Shown piece by piece: positions 25,607-35,400 of a DNA stretch of 64,000 nucleotides. The notes under the pieces were generated by a model that made no database searches, was not told the DNA's origin, and worked only from the letters and a program-made list of their open reading frames with translations. Within the stretch, counting starts at the first letter, position 1. Each line of letters opens with the position of its first letter. Source of the stretch: Lewinellaceae bacterium. GTDB lineage: Bacteria; Bacteroidota; Bacteroidia; Chitinophagales; Saprospiraceae. The translations under genes were made by a program, and so were the position numbers. The stretch spans positions 62,001-126,000 of the forward strand of contig JADJRC010000003.1 of the NCBI GenBank assembly GCA_016712415.1, in the 5' to 3' direction.

Positions 25607-26413
25607 ATGGAAAAAGTAACCGAGAGCCCTTCCGTTTACCGCCACCTGGAGCAAATGAGCGTCCGGGAACTGCTCACCAATATCAACCGGGAAGACCAGC
25701 GTGTGCCGCTGGCCGTGGCCGAATCAATACCCATGATCGAAGCGCTGGTAGAAAGTGTCGTACCCAAAATGCTCGAAGGCGGCCGGCTGTTCTACATCGG
25801 CGCGGGCACCAGCGGGCGCCTCGGTATCCTGGATGCCTCCGAAATACCGCCCACTTTCGGCGCGCCGCCCGAGTGGGTGGTCGGGCTCATCGCCGGCGGC
25901 GACCAGGCCATCCGCAAAGCCGTGGAAGGGGCAGAGGATAGCGAGACGCAGGCCTGGGACGATCTGAAGCGCTGGCAACCCGACGAACTGGATACTGTAG
26001 TCGGCATCGCCGCATCGGGCACCACGCCCTATGTGATTCACGGTTTGCGCGCGTGTCGCGCAAACGGCATCGCTACCGGCTGCATCACCTGCAACCCCGG
26101 CGCACCGCTCCTGGCCGAAGCCGATTTTCCCGTCCTGGCCGTCGTAGGTCCCGAATTTGTCACCGGAAGCACACGTATGAAGGCCGGCACCGCTCAGAAA
26201 CTCATCCTCAACATGATCTCCACCTCGCTGATGATCCGGCTCGGGCGTGTGCAGGACAACAAAATGGTTGACATGCAGCTTTCCAACGCTAAGCTTGTCG
26301 ACCGGGGCACCCGTATGATCGTGCAGGCTACCGGTATTGAATACGAAGCCGCCAGACAGTTGTTGCTGCGTTTCGGCAGTGTGCGGGAGGCCTTGCGGGC
26401 GTACGGTTCGTAA
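25607..26413 (+). CDS. murQ: N-acetylmuramic acid 6-phosphate etherase MurQ
   Basis: The 268-residue protein is a SIS-domain etherase. It cleaves the lactyl ether of MurNAc-6-phosphate to GlcNAc-6-phosphate and D-lactate during recycling of cell-wall sugars in the cytoplasm. Conserved features are YIGAGTSGRLGILDASEIPP, with the sugar-phosphate loop, VVGIAASGTTPYVIHGL, and TGSTRMKAGTAQKLILNMIS, which holds conserved phosphate-binding residues. The protein is about 30 residues shorter than the E. coli enzyme but similar to Bacteroidetes homologues. Its stop lies 9 bases from the end of a convergent GH109-type gene. A MurNAc kinase or transporter is not in the window. Confidence 0.95.
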   Translation: MEKVTESPSVYRHLEQMSVRELLTNINREDQRVPLAVAESIPMIEALVESVVPKMLEGGRLFYIGAGTSGRLGILDASEIPPTFGAPPEWVVGLIAGGDQAIRKAVEGAEDSETQAWDDLKRWQPDELDTVVGIAASGTTPYVIHGLRACRANGIATGCITCNPGAPLLAEADFPVLAVVGPEFVTGSTRMKAGTAQKLILNMISTSLMIRLGRVQDNKMVDMQLSNAKLVDRGTRMIVQATGIEYEAARQLLLRFGSVREALRAYGS

Positions 26414-26421
26414 AGAGGTGG

Positions 26422-27816
26422 CTAGAAGGTGTCGCCAAATGCGAAATCAGGCTTTCGCTCCGTCCAGCGGCCGCGTGTGAAATCGGGAAATGCCTGCGGG
26501 CTGCTGCCTGTGGCAATACTGGCCTCCGACAATGGCGTGATGGCCAGCCAGGTGGCGGCGTCGTACACGTCGATCTGCGGGGCGATGTTGCGCTTGGCGC
26601 ACTCGACAAAATGGTGGAATACAAAAAAGTCCATGCCCCCATGTCCGGCTGCTTTGGCGTCGGCGCCGAAACGCCGCCACAACGGGTGGTCGTACTGGTC
26701 GAGCCACGACTGGGCGTTCTCCCAGGCATGCGGTTTGGTTTTGCCGTCGAGGAGGAGGCTTTGGTTGACATCCATCCAGATACCCTTCGTGCCCTGTACC
26801 CTGAACCCGAGTGAATAGGGTCGCGGCAACCCGGTATCGTGCGACAGCAGTACCGTCTCGCCGTTGGAGGTCCGGATCACCGTCGTCACCACGTCGCCGA
26901 GGTTGAACTGCACTTTGGCGTTGGGGTGGTCGGGGCCGCCTTTCGGGTGGTTCACGACGTATTCGTGCAGGCCGCGCGCCTTGCTGGATGTAGCGGTGAG
27001 GTGCAGAAAACGGTTGCCGCGGTTGATATTGGTCATCATCGCCACCGGACCGACGCCGTGCGTGGGATAGAGGTCGCCATTGCGGTGTACGGCGTGTTTG
27101 GTGCGCCACTTCGCTTCACTGAAACCCTTTTCGCCAAACTCCACACCCGAGTCATAAGGTGTAATGCCGTCGTTGAACTTCACCCCGCGCAGGTCGTGCT
27201 GGTACCCGCCTTCGAGGTGCATGAGTTCGCCAAACAGCCCTTCCCGAACCATTTGCAGTACGGCCATCACATCGCGGCGGTAACAAACATTTTCCAGGAA
27301 CATCAGGTGGGCGCCCGTGGATTCGTGGGTATTGACCAGTTGCCAGCACTCGTCGAGTGAAAAGCCGCCGCAAACCTCTGTACCGGTGTATTTGCCGGCC
27401 TGCATGGCGGCCACGCACTGTTGGGTGTGCCATTCCCAGGGCGAGGCGATCACCACCGCATCGATGTCTTTATCCTGTAGCAGGCGCTGGTAATCAAAGT
27501 TGCCCCTGTCGTAGACGGCGGGTTTTTTGCCGCCCTTTTCCGAGATCAGTTGCAGGCAGTCGGCCACCATGCGCGGATCGGGGTCGGCAATTGCGGCCAC
27601 TTCACAATCGCTGCGGAGCAGGGCCTCTTCCACGTGGTTCTGCCCGCGCAGACCCGTGCCGATAAAACCGATGCGCAGTTTATCTTTCTGGGGACTGGAA
27701 GGTTGGCTGCGGAGAACAGGAGCAGTCTGCTCCGCTCCGGCGATACCGGAGGTGACAAGTGCTGCTCCTGCAAGGGTGGTATCCCGAAGGAAAGAGCGGC
27801 GGTTGAGTTTGGCCAT
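26422..27816 (-). CDS. Gfo/Idh/MocA-fold protein, probable GH109 glycosidase
   Basis: The 464-residue protein starts with a Tat signal (NRRSFLRDTTLAGAALV, consensus RRSFL), so it is exported folded. The N-terminal Rossmann fold has GFIGTGLRGQNHVEEAL and binds NAD(H). VIASPWEWHTQQCVAAMQAGKY and the substrate-domain block HRNGDLYPTHGVGPVA with NINRGNRF are diagnostic of the glycoside hydrolase 109 group, whose founding members are alpha-N-acetylgalactosaminidases that use NAD+ in an oxidation-elimination mechanism. A glycosidase acting on host or environmental glycans in the periplasm is therefore more likely than a plain dehydrogenase. The precise sugar specificity is not proven. Confidence 0.88.
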   Translation of the reverse strand: MAKLNRRSFLRDTTLAGAALVTSGIAGAEQTAPVLRSQPSSPQKDKLRIGFIGTGLRGQNHVEEALLRSDCEVAAIADPDPRMVADCLQLISEKGGKKPAVYDRGNFDYQRLLQDKDIDAVVIASPWEWHTQQCVAAMQAGKYTGTEVCGGFSLDECWQLVNTHESTGAHLMFLENVCYRRDVMAVLQMVREGLFGELMHLEGGYQHDLRGVKFNDGITPYDSGVEFGEKGFSEAKWRTKHAVHRNGDLYPTHGVGPVAMMTNINRGNRFLHLTATSSKARGLHEYVVNHPKGGPDHPNAKVQFNLGDVVTTVIRTSNGETVLLSHDTGLPRPYSLGFRVQGTKGIWMDVNQSLLLDGKTKPHAWENAQSWLDQYDHPLWRRFGADAKAAGHGGMDFFVFHHFVECAKRNIAPQIDVYDAATWLAITPLSEASIATGSSPQAFPDFTRGRWTERKPDFAFGDTF

Positions 27817-27855
27817 GCTGTTTTTAAGGGCGAATAAAGGGAAAAAAGAAGAATT

Positions 27856-28956
27856 TCAACCGAAACTCCCCTGTATAATTCCCCCGCCCACGACATCGTC
27901 GCCTTCGTAGAACACAGCACTCTGGCCGGGTGCAACGCCTTTTACATTGGCATGAAACTGTACATCCACGTCTTTACCGATCGTTCGGATGGTGCTGAGT
28001 GTACCGGCATCGCGGTATCGCACCTTGGCGACGGCCTCCATGCCCTCTGCCGGCAAGGTCCCGTATTTCATCAGGTTGACCTTGCCCACCATCATGCCAT
28101 TGCGAATGAGGTCGTCTTCGCGGCCCAGTACGACCGTGTTGGTGTCGGGGCGTATTTCGGTGACGAACATGGGCTCGCCCAAAGCGATGCCCAGGCCCTT
28201 GCGTTGTCCGATAGTGTAGAAAGGGTATCCTTCATGGCTGCCGAGCACCCTGCCATCTTCGTCCACAAATTGGCCGCCGGCCACTTTTTCATCGAGCCCG
28301 TCGACACGGCGGCGCAGGAAACTGCGGTAGTCGTTGTCGGGCACGAAGCATATTTCATAGCTCTCCGCTTTTTTGCTGAGTTCATCCCAGCCGCGTTCGG
28401 CGGCCATCTGCCGCACTTCCGGTTTGGTGAATACGCCAAGCGGCATACGGGTGCGGTGCAGGCATTCCTGGCTCAGGCCCCAGAGTACGTAGGATTGATC
28501 TTTCTGCCGGTCGCGGGCACGGGTAACGTATTTCCGGCCATCCAGTTCGTTGATAATGCCGTAGTGGCCGGTTGCGATAAAGGCGCAGTCGAGCATGTCG
28601 GCGCGGCGGAGCAGGCTGTTCCACTTGATATGCGTATTGCAGAGCACACAGGGATTGGGCGTGCGGCCGGCCATATATTCATCCACGAAATTGTCGATCA
28701 CGTAGTCGCCGAACTCCTCGCGGATATCCACGATGAAATGGTGAAAGCCCAGTTTTACCGCCACAGCCCTGGCATCGTTGATACTGTCGAGCGAACAGCA
28801 GCCGGTTTCTTTTTTCGAACCGCCGGAGTTCGCATAATCCCACGTTTTCATGGTAATACCTACCACCTCCCAGCCCTCCTCGTGGAGCAGAACGGCGGTC
28901 ATGGTACTATCGATGCCGCCGGACATGGCGACGAGTGCTTTACCGTGTTTGGACAT
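27856..28956 (-). CDS. mnmA: tRNA-specific 2-thiouridylase MnmA
   Basis: The 366-residue protein makes the 2-thio group of the wobble uridine in tRNA for Lys, Glu and Gln. The ATP-binding PP-loop is AMSGGIDSTMTAVLL. The catalytic cysteines lie in NPCVLCNTHIKW and in YEICFVPDNDYRSFL. The central tRNA-binding section and C-terminal barrel (GQRKGLGIALGEPMFVTEI; APGQSAVFYEGDDVVGGGII) are complete. An alternative Bacteroidetes form fused to other domains is not seen. The gene is 39 bases from the end of the GH109-type gene on the same strand, so read-through is possible, but the functions are unrelated. Confidence 0.96.
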   Translation of the reverse strand: MSKHGKALVAMSGGIDSTMTAVLLHEEGWEVVGITMKTWDYANSGGSKKETGCCSLDSINDARAVAVKLGFHHFIVDIREEFGDYVIDNFVDEYMAGRTPNPCVLCNTHIKWNSLLRRADMLDCAFIATGHYGIINELDGRKYVTRARDRQKDQSYVLWGLSQECLHRTRMPLGVFTKPEVRQMAAERGWDELSKKAESYEICFVPDNDYRSFLRRRVDGLDEKVAGGQFVDEDGRVLGSHEGYPFYTIGQRKGLGIALGEPMFVTEIRPDTNTVVLGREDDLIRNGMMVGKVNLMKYGTLPAEGMEAVAKVRYRDAGTLSTIRTIGKDVDVQFHANVKGVAPGQSAVFYEGDDVVGGGIIQGSFG

Positions 28957-29083
28957 GATTGATGGTTTGCGGGTTTGGAGGGTTACGGGTTTCGGGGGGC
29001 AATACTTTTACGGATACGGATTGATGTAAACAGCGATTGGGCCAGGGCGGTTCGATCATTTGTAAAATATCGGGACGATGCGC

Positions 29084-30244
29084 TTACTTGCCATTGATCT
29101 TTTCCAGCAGTTCGACCGTCATGGAAGCGTCTTCGCCGGCGGATTTGGCCAGTTCGATGGAACGTCGTGCGGCGGCGGCGGCCTGTTTTTTCTTCCCCAG
29201 TTTAAGATAGAGCCGGGCGAGGGTGTCCTGGTTGTAGCTGGTTTCCCGAATTGCCACCGACTGCCGCGCCCAATCAAGGGCCTTTTCGAGCATGACCTGG
29301 TCCGTTAAATTTTGAAGGAACAGGAAAGCCATTTCGTTCAGTTCGTCGGCATCATCGCTGGGGTATCGTTTGTAGTGGTCGACAGCAGATTTGGCGAAAT
29401 TCTCCATATCGCCGCGTTTGCGGTAGTAGGTCAGCCGGTAGTTGGAGGCCAGCCGTTCGCCGTGTTCCGGATACACGACGCCGTACAGGCGCTGTATCTC
29501 GCCGAGTTGCAGGTTGCTGTGGTTTTGCAGGTAATTCTCAAAAATGGCATCGATCTTTTGCTTTACCTCTTTTGGGGAAAACCGTGCCTCGAAAGCCGCG
29601 CGTTTTTCCTGTAAGTACCTGAACCCCTGTGCATAGGGGTCTTCGAGGTAATGCATGATGAAATCCATGTTTTCCGGCGTGCCCAGGTCGGCCTGGGTTT
29701 TCAGGTAGTCGTTGGCCAGTTCAACCGATGAAGCGTCTACCGCCGCGCTTTTGGCCTCCGTGAGTGTGCGGAGCAGGTCGGCGCTGCGTTCGCCCTGGCG
29801 GTAACGGGTTTCCAGTGCGAGCAGGTTGGCAGCCGGGTCCATCGCGGTTGTACCAACCCTGAGGAAGTCGCCGGCATTGTAATAACCGACCACTTTGTGC
29901 ATCCTGGCGCCGTCCGGATTGAGGAACAACAGCGTGGGGTAGTACTCGACCCCGTAACGCAGCGCCAGTGCAGGGCCTTCGCCCTTTTCCATATCCATTT
30001 TCAGGTTGACGAAGCGGGCGTTGAAGTACGCGCCCAGCGCGGAGTCCGTGAAGGTCTTGGAGGCCATCAGCCTGCAGGGGCCGCACCAGGTGGTATAGGC
30101 ATCCATAAATACGGCTTTCCCTTCCGCCTTTGCTTTGGCTAGGGCATCGTCGAGGGAAAGTTCGTGTTCGAACTGAATGCCGTTTTGCGCAGCAATCCGG
30201 ACAGCCGGCAGCAACAGCAACAGCAGCGCCAAATAATGTTTCAT
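29084..30244 (-). CDS. Secreted thioredoxin-fold protein with helical C-terminus
   Basis: The 386-residue protein has a signal peptide (MKHYLALLLLLLPAVRIAAQ) and a thioredoxin domain (about 25-135) with the active site WCGPCRLMASKTF. The cis-proline region is YGVEYYPTLLFLNPDG. The C-terminal two-thirds is helical and TPR-like (SVAIRETSYNQDTLARLYLK). It would reduce or rearrange disulfides in the periplasm, with the helical part as partner-binding module. Six bases separate it from an upstream homologue of the same layout (30251-31426), so the two are a tandem duplication in one operon. It lacks the T9SS tail. Confidence 0.88.
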   Translation of the reverse strand: MKHYLALLLLLLPAVRIAAQNGIQFEHELSLDDALAKAKAEGKAVFMDAYTTWCGPCRLMASKTFTDSALGAYFNARFVNLKMDMEKGEGPALALRYGVEYYPTLLFLNPDGARMHKVVGYYNAGDFLRVGTTAMDPAANLLALETRYRQGERSADLLRTLTEAKSAAVDASSVELANDYLKTQADLGTPENMDFIMHYLEDPYAQGFRYLQEKRAAFEARFSPKEVKQKIDAIFENYLQNHSNLQLGEIQRLYGVVYPEHGERLASNYRLTYYRKRGDMENFAKSAVDHYKRYPSDDADELNEMAFLFLQNLTDQVMLEKALDWARQSVAIRETSYNQDTLARLYLKLGKKKQAAAAARRSIELAKSAGEDASMTVELLEKINGK

Positions 30245-30250
30245 GTTTCG

Positions 30251-31426
30251 TTATTCGCCCAGGCTCCTGATGAAGTAGTCAATTTTACCGCCCATGCCAT
30301 TGTCTTTTTCTCCCATGGCCTTGCGGGCATTTTCAGCGGCGTCGAGGGCTTTTTCCTTGTTGCCCTGGCGTTTGTAAATCTCGGCAAGTGTGAGGTAGTA
30401 TTCCGGCATGCCGCCGTTTTCTGCGGCTGTTTTGCTCCACTTCTGCGCCTGATCGAGAACTTTGGACTCGTCGGGGAATGCGCGCAGCAGGCTGATGACG
30501 AGGTCGTGCAGGCGCGCCGAATTGTTTTTTACATCGCCTTTTTGGTATGCCTGGGCTGCTTTGAGGTAGTTTTTTACGTCTTTGGTGGCCGAGTAGTAGC
30601 TCATGTCGGCGTCGTAGGCGAAAGCCTCGGCACGGGCAGGCACGCCCGCTTTCATTTTGGATTTGGCCTCGTCCAGCAGCGCTTCGCTTTTGAATTCGAT
30701 GGCTTTTTTCAGCGTCTTTTTGCAAGCGCTTTCAATGCGGGCGTTTACTTTTTCCGTGCCGACCAGGGCAGCCACTTTCGACTGGTGCTTCAACAGCAGG
30801 TCGAAAACACGACTGTCGGCTTCCACGGCGCCTTCGTGCAGAAAACGCAGGTTGATATCGGTTGTGAGGTCGCTCTGGGCGCCGAGGTATTCGTTGGTGA
30901 TCCGGAGCGAGGGTTTGCCGGCAGCGTTGAGGGCGCGCACATAATCGAGCAGAAATTCGGGATCGCGTTTGCCTTCGTTGTAGGCGACTTCATAATCGCC
31001 CGATTTATCGTTGCGGCCAATCACCTTTTGCGCAAAGTCGAGCAACTGATCGGCGTCTTTGGCGCCAACGGCCTTTTGTACCAGTTTGCCCGTGGCGTCG
31101 ATGAACATCAGCGTCGGGTAAGCGCTCACCGGAAACTTGCCCGCAAATTCGGCGTTTTCGGGCTTTTCCATGTCAATTTTGAGGTTGATAAAATTGACGT
31201 TGAAATAGGCGCCGACCTTCTCCTGGGGAAAAACGCTGGCCGCCATGCGCTTGCAGGGGCCGCACCAGGAAGCGAAGGCATCGACAAAAATGAGTTTTTC
31301 TTCGACCCTGGCCTTTTCCTGAGCCTCAGCCCAGGTGCCGTGGAAAAATTCGATACCCTGTGCGGAAAGGGCGGAGCAAGCCGCGAGTAAAAAAGAATAG
31401 GTAAGCAGTATACGGGTGATTTTCAT
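30251..31426 (-). CDS. Secreted thioredoxin-fold protein with helical C-terminus (paralogue)
   Basis: The 391-residue protein has a signal peptide (ILLTYSFLLAACSALSAQ; Cys17 sits within it but AQ cleavage fits better than lipidation), a thioredoxin domain with the redox site WCGPCKRMAASVF, and a helical C-terminus (YKRQGNKEKALDAAENARKA). Sequence and layout match the neighbour at 29084-30244, though the two have diverged strongly, so the duplication is old. It is the first gene of the pair. Periplasmic thiol-disulfide exchange is the likely activity; electron donor and substrates are unknown, because no DsbD-like gene lies nearby. Confidence 0.88.
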   Translation of the reverse strand: MKITRILLTYSFLLAACSALSAQGIEFFHGTWAEAQEKARVEEKLIFVDAFASWCGPCKRMAASVFPQEKVGAYFNVNFINLKIDMEKPENAEFAGKFPVSAYPTLMFIDATGKLVQKAVGAKDADQLLDFAQKVIGRNDKSGDYEVAYNEGKRDPEFLLDYVRALNAAGKPSLRITNEYLGAQSDLTTDINLRFLHEGAVEADSRVFDLLLKHQSKVAALVGTEKVNARIESACKKTLKKAIEFKSEALLDEAKSKMKAGVPARAEAFAYDADMSYYSATKDVKNYLKAAQAYQKGDVKNNSARLHDLVISLLRAFPDESKVLDQAQKWSKTAAENGGMPEYYLTLAEIYKRQGNKEKALDAAENARKAMGEKDNGMGGKIDYFIRSLGE

Positions 31427-31690
31427 AGTCGGACGATACGGTTATGTGGCAAATGATCTTTAAACGCCGCAAAAATAAGGGTAAAATCGCGTTGCAGGGT
31501 CACTTCGGGGCCGTCAATGTTTTGCAAATGCTCGGCAGCCGCCGCCGGATGCTCGACAATCACCCATAAATTTTAGAATACTGAATCGTGTAAAGAGGGC
31601 AGAGGCCACCTTTACAACGGTATTTCAGGCGAAGTGCCGTAATTTTCCACCGACAATCAGTTCTCCGAATAATTCGCAAAAACATCCCGG

Positions 31691-32473
31691 ATGAAATACG
31701 CACTCCTCTTTTTGATGTCTGTTTGCTGCCTGCCTGCTCTCCCGGCTATCGACCGGTATGCCCCGGGCGATACGCTTTATGCCTGGGCGCAATCGGGGCT
31801 TGCGCTGCGCAGGGAGGCCTCGCTCAAGGCGGCAAAATTGACGGGTATCCCGTACGGTGCTGCCCTGCTGGTGCTGAATGAAAAGAGTGGCAAGGGGCTC
31901 AACAATGTAGAGGTGGAGGCCGTGCCCGGCTTTTCGGGTAACGGTTCATTGTCCCCCGCAGTCACCCTCCGGGGTATGTTTGCCCGGGTGGTCTTCCGGG
32001 GCGATACGGGCTGGGTATTCGACGGGTACCTGTCGCGGCTGCCTGCCATGCGCTACACGGCCGATAAAAATACCGGGAAACCCGTTTTTGAAAATTTTGA
32101 TGAATACGCCACCCGGAATTTCGGGATTCTGGGCGATGAAAAACACGGTACTTTTGAATATGCAGGCCCCGAATCTACCACAAAGAAAATATTCGGCAAC
32201 GGGATCATGGTGGATACCCGTGTCAGCAAAAGCGGGGAGTCCCGGATGATTTTGCCTGACCTGTCGATGGAAGAAGCCTTTTTAATATTCAACTATATGA
32301 ATCATTACGAATGGGATATCAGGCATCCTTCCACCAATCCGTCTGACGACACCTGGGTGCTGATGCCGCAAAGTGACCATGAATGGAACTTTGGGAAAAT
32401 GGTGTGCGGCCACCGGATTCTTTACCTGGAATACGAACGTATGGTCATTATTACTTCCGAATGCTCCTGTTAA
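31691..32473 (+). CDS. Secreted protein with SH3-like N-terminal domain, unknown function
   Basis: The 260-residue protein has a signal peptide (MKYALLFLMSVCCLPALPA). Residues about 25-120 form a bacterial SH3-like domain (YAWAQSGLALRREASLKAAKLTGIPYG and later GDTGWVFDGYLSRLP), which in other proteins binds cell-wall peptides. The C-terminal half contains no recognised motif; it ends in a Cys pair (ECSC). The stop is 17 bases before the sensor kinase gene, so this protein probably belongs to the same operon and could sense or transmit a cell-envelope cue, though that is inference. Confidence 0.8.
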   Translation: MKYALLFLMSVCCLPALPAIDRYAPGDTLYAWAQSGLALRREASLKAAKLTGIPYGAALLVLNEKSGKGLNNVEVEAVPGFSGNGSLSPAVTLRGMFARVVFRGDTGWVFDGYLSRLPAMRYTADKNTGKPVFENFDEYATRNFGILGDEKHGTFEYAGPESTTKKIFGNGIMVDTRVSKSGESRMILPDLSMEEAFLIFNYMNHYEWDIRHPSTNPSDDTWVLMPQSDHEWNFGKMVCGHRILYLEYERMVIITSECSC

Positions 32474-32490
32474 TATAACCCCGCCCCCAC

Positions 32491-35400
32491 ATGAACGCCC
32501 GCGCCCTGTTACTGTTACTGCTATTGCTACTGCTACTGCTACTGCCACTGCCACTGCCACTGCTACTGCCGACTGCCACTGCCCAGAACTTTCTCACCTA
32601 TTCGCTGGAAGACGGACTGCCGCAGTCGCAGGTGTTTGCATCCATCCAGGACAGTAAAGGCTACATGTGGTTCGGCACGCAGGGCGGAGGTGTGTGCCGG
32701 TACGACGGGCGTTTTTTCCAAACCTATACCGACGCCGACGGGCTGCCGTCGAGCTACGTGAATGCTGTTTTTGAAGACGGCCGGCACCGCATCTGGGTGG
32801 GTACGAACTGGGGGATTGCGTGGTTCGACGGCGCGAAATGGCATAACCCCAGCAAAGGATTTTCCCAACCGGTAACCCACATCTCCCAGGACCGGGCGGG
32901 AAAGCTGTTAATGACCATAAAAAACGATCTGGTTTCCCTTGACGACGATGGTTTTCGCTCGTATCCAATACCCGGATTTCCCAAAAGACCGCTTGTCTAC
33001 GCGGTTTTTTCCACAAAAAAAGGTCTCTGGATCGGTACCAATCAGGGCGCCTGCCTGATGGGCGATACGTTGAAAAGGCTGACAACCAGGGAAAATCTCC
33101 CATCCAGCCTCGTGCGTGCCTTCGCGCGCGACGGGCAGGGCAATATTTGGATGGCTACACCCGCCGGCATCGCAGTAGTTGACGAAACAGGCATGGCAGT
33201 AACGACTGTACACAAAGATCCCCTGCTTGAAAACGCCACTTGCATGCAGGCTGATGCTGAGGGAAACATGTGGGTGGGCACGTCCGATAAGGGACTGGCC
33301 ATCTGGTCGGAGCGCGATTCAGCCTGGACGCAACTCGGCGAACGGCAGGGCTTCCCGCGCAATTTCGTCTGCGCCCTGGTGCGCGACAACAGCGGCACCA
33401 TGTGGGCCGCCACCTCAGGGGGCGGTGTGGCGCGCTTTATCGCGCGGGATTTCAAACATTTCGACCGCCGGGATGGCCTGGTTGGCGATCGCGTCTATGC
33501 CGTCATGGAAGACAGCAAAGGCCGCATCTGGATGTCGGTCTCGCAAAACGGCCTGCAGGTGCTCGACTCGACGGGCCTGCACCGCTTCACCCTCGACAGC
33601 GGCTTTTTGAATATAAAATGCCGGACGATCGCCGAAGACCGGCTCGGGCGCATCTGGGTAGGTACGGAAGGCAAGGGCATCGCTGTTTTCGACAGCTCGG
33701 GTATGCATATCCTGAACAAGTCAAATGGGCTGCCGGGCGACTGGATTCAGAAGATCATGCCGGATGGGTCGGGGGGCATGTGGGTCGCCACGGCATCCGA
33801 CGGGCTGGCGTTGGTAAGCCTTTCCGATTCCAATGTATTGTCGATCAGGAAAATAGAAAGGCCTGAAGGCTTAAAAGAGAAGCAAATAGCCTCCATTCAA
33901 ACGGATAAATACGGTTATCTGTGGTATGGCACGCCCGACGGTAAAGTCGGTTGGTTTAAAATCAGGATGGCGGAATACGATCAGTCCAACGGACTTTCCG
34001 GCGCTCCCGTCCGTTGTGTGGCTTTTGATACGGTGGGTCGGTACATTTGGGTCGGCACAAAAGGTGATGGCGTATTTGTTGCCGACAGATATGGGGAAAG
34101 GATTTTATTCCGGCCCCTGGAAACGCCCCGCCCGCTATCCTCCCGCAACATTTACCTGCTTCAGTTCGATCGCGCCGGCAACCTGTGGATCGGCAGTGAG
34201 AACGGCGTTGACAAGGTCAGTTTTGAGAAGCAGGGGTTTACTTTTGAAAAACCGGGATTTGGGGTAAAATCTGTCGAGCATTTTGGCAAAAACGAGGGCT
34301 TCCTCGGCATCGAAACCTGCCAGGACGCAGCAATATGCGACCGGGCGGGCAACCTATGGTTCGGCACGATGAACGGCCTGATGCGTTATGTGCCTTCCAA
34401 CCGCAAATACATCGGTACGGCGCCCATCCTGCACTTTGATGACATATCGTTGTTTTACAGGCCTTTATCCCAAACGCCTTACGCGGCATGGGCAGATGAA
34501 AACGGCGGTCTGCGCGACGGACTCGAACTTTCCTGGAGCGACAACCACCTCAGTTTTGAATTTCGCGCCATCGACCTCAATCATCCGGACAAGGTGCGCT
34601 ACCGCTGGAAACTCGACGGCGCCGAGAACGCCGAATGGTCGCCACTGTCGGCGCAGCAGTCAGTCAACTTCGCCGGCCTGCCACCGGGAGGATACACCTT
34701 TATAATACAAGCCACCTCCGACGGAGCGCTGTTTACTGAACCCCTGAAAGCGCCCTTTTCCATTAAAACGCCATTCTGGCAAAAAGGCTGGTTTCAGGTA
34801 CTTGCGGTTTTTGCATTGCTCGGCCTGGTGCTGTCCATCCTGCACATCCGCATCCGGGCCGTCAGGAGAACAGAGCAGGCCAAACGCGAAAAACTTGAAG
34901 TGCAAAACCGCCTGCTCCAGCTCGAACAAAAGGCGCTGCAACTACAGATGAATCCACACTTTATCTTTAACGCCCTCAACAGTATTCAATCGCTGGTCGG
35001 CGCCGGCGACACCCAGGCCGCCAAGCAGGAGATCAGCGCTTTTGCCGCACTGATGCGTTCTGTTCTTCATAACTCGCGGAAGCAGGTCATTTCGCTGAAG
35101 GAGGAAGCGGATACCCTCGAACAATACCTGCGTATCGAACAGTTTTGCCAGCAGAACAAGTTCGCCTTCTCCATCACGCTCCCGGAAAATATCGATTCCG
35201 GTGAAATCGAGATACCGCCCATGATGTTGCAACCCTTTGTGGAAAACGCCGTAGTGCACGGCATATCGCATTTGAACTATACCGGGAGGATTGAAGTGGT
35301 GTTCCGGTACGACCCTAATCCCGCTTCCGATGGGAGGAGCACGGCGCCGTCAGCATCTGGAGCTGACTCCGGTCTGCTCGAATGTACCATCCGCGACAAC

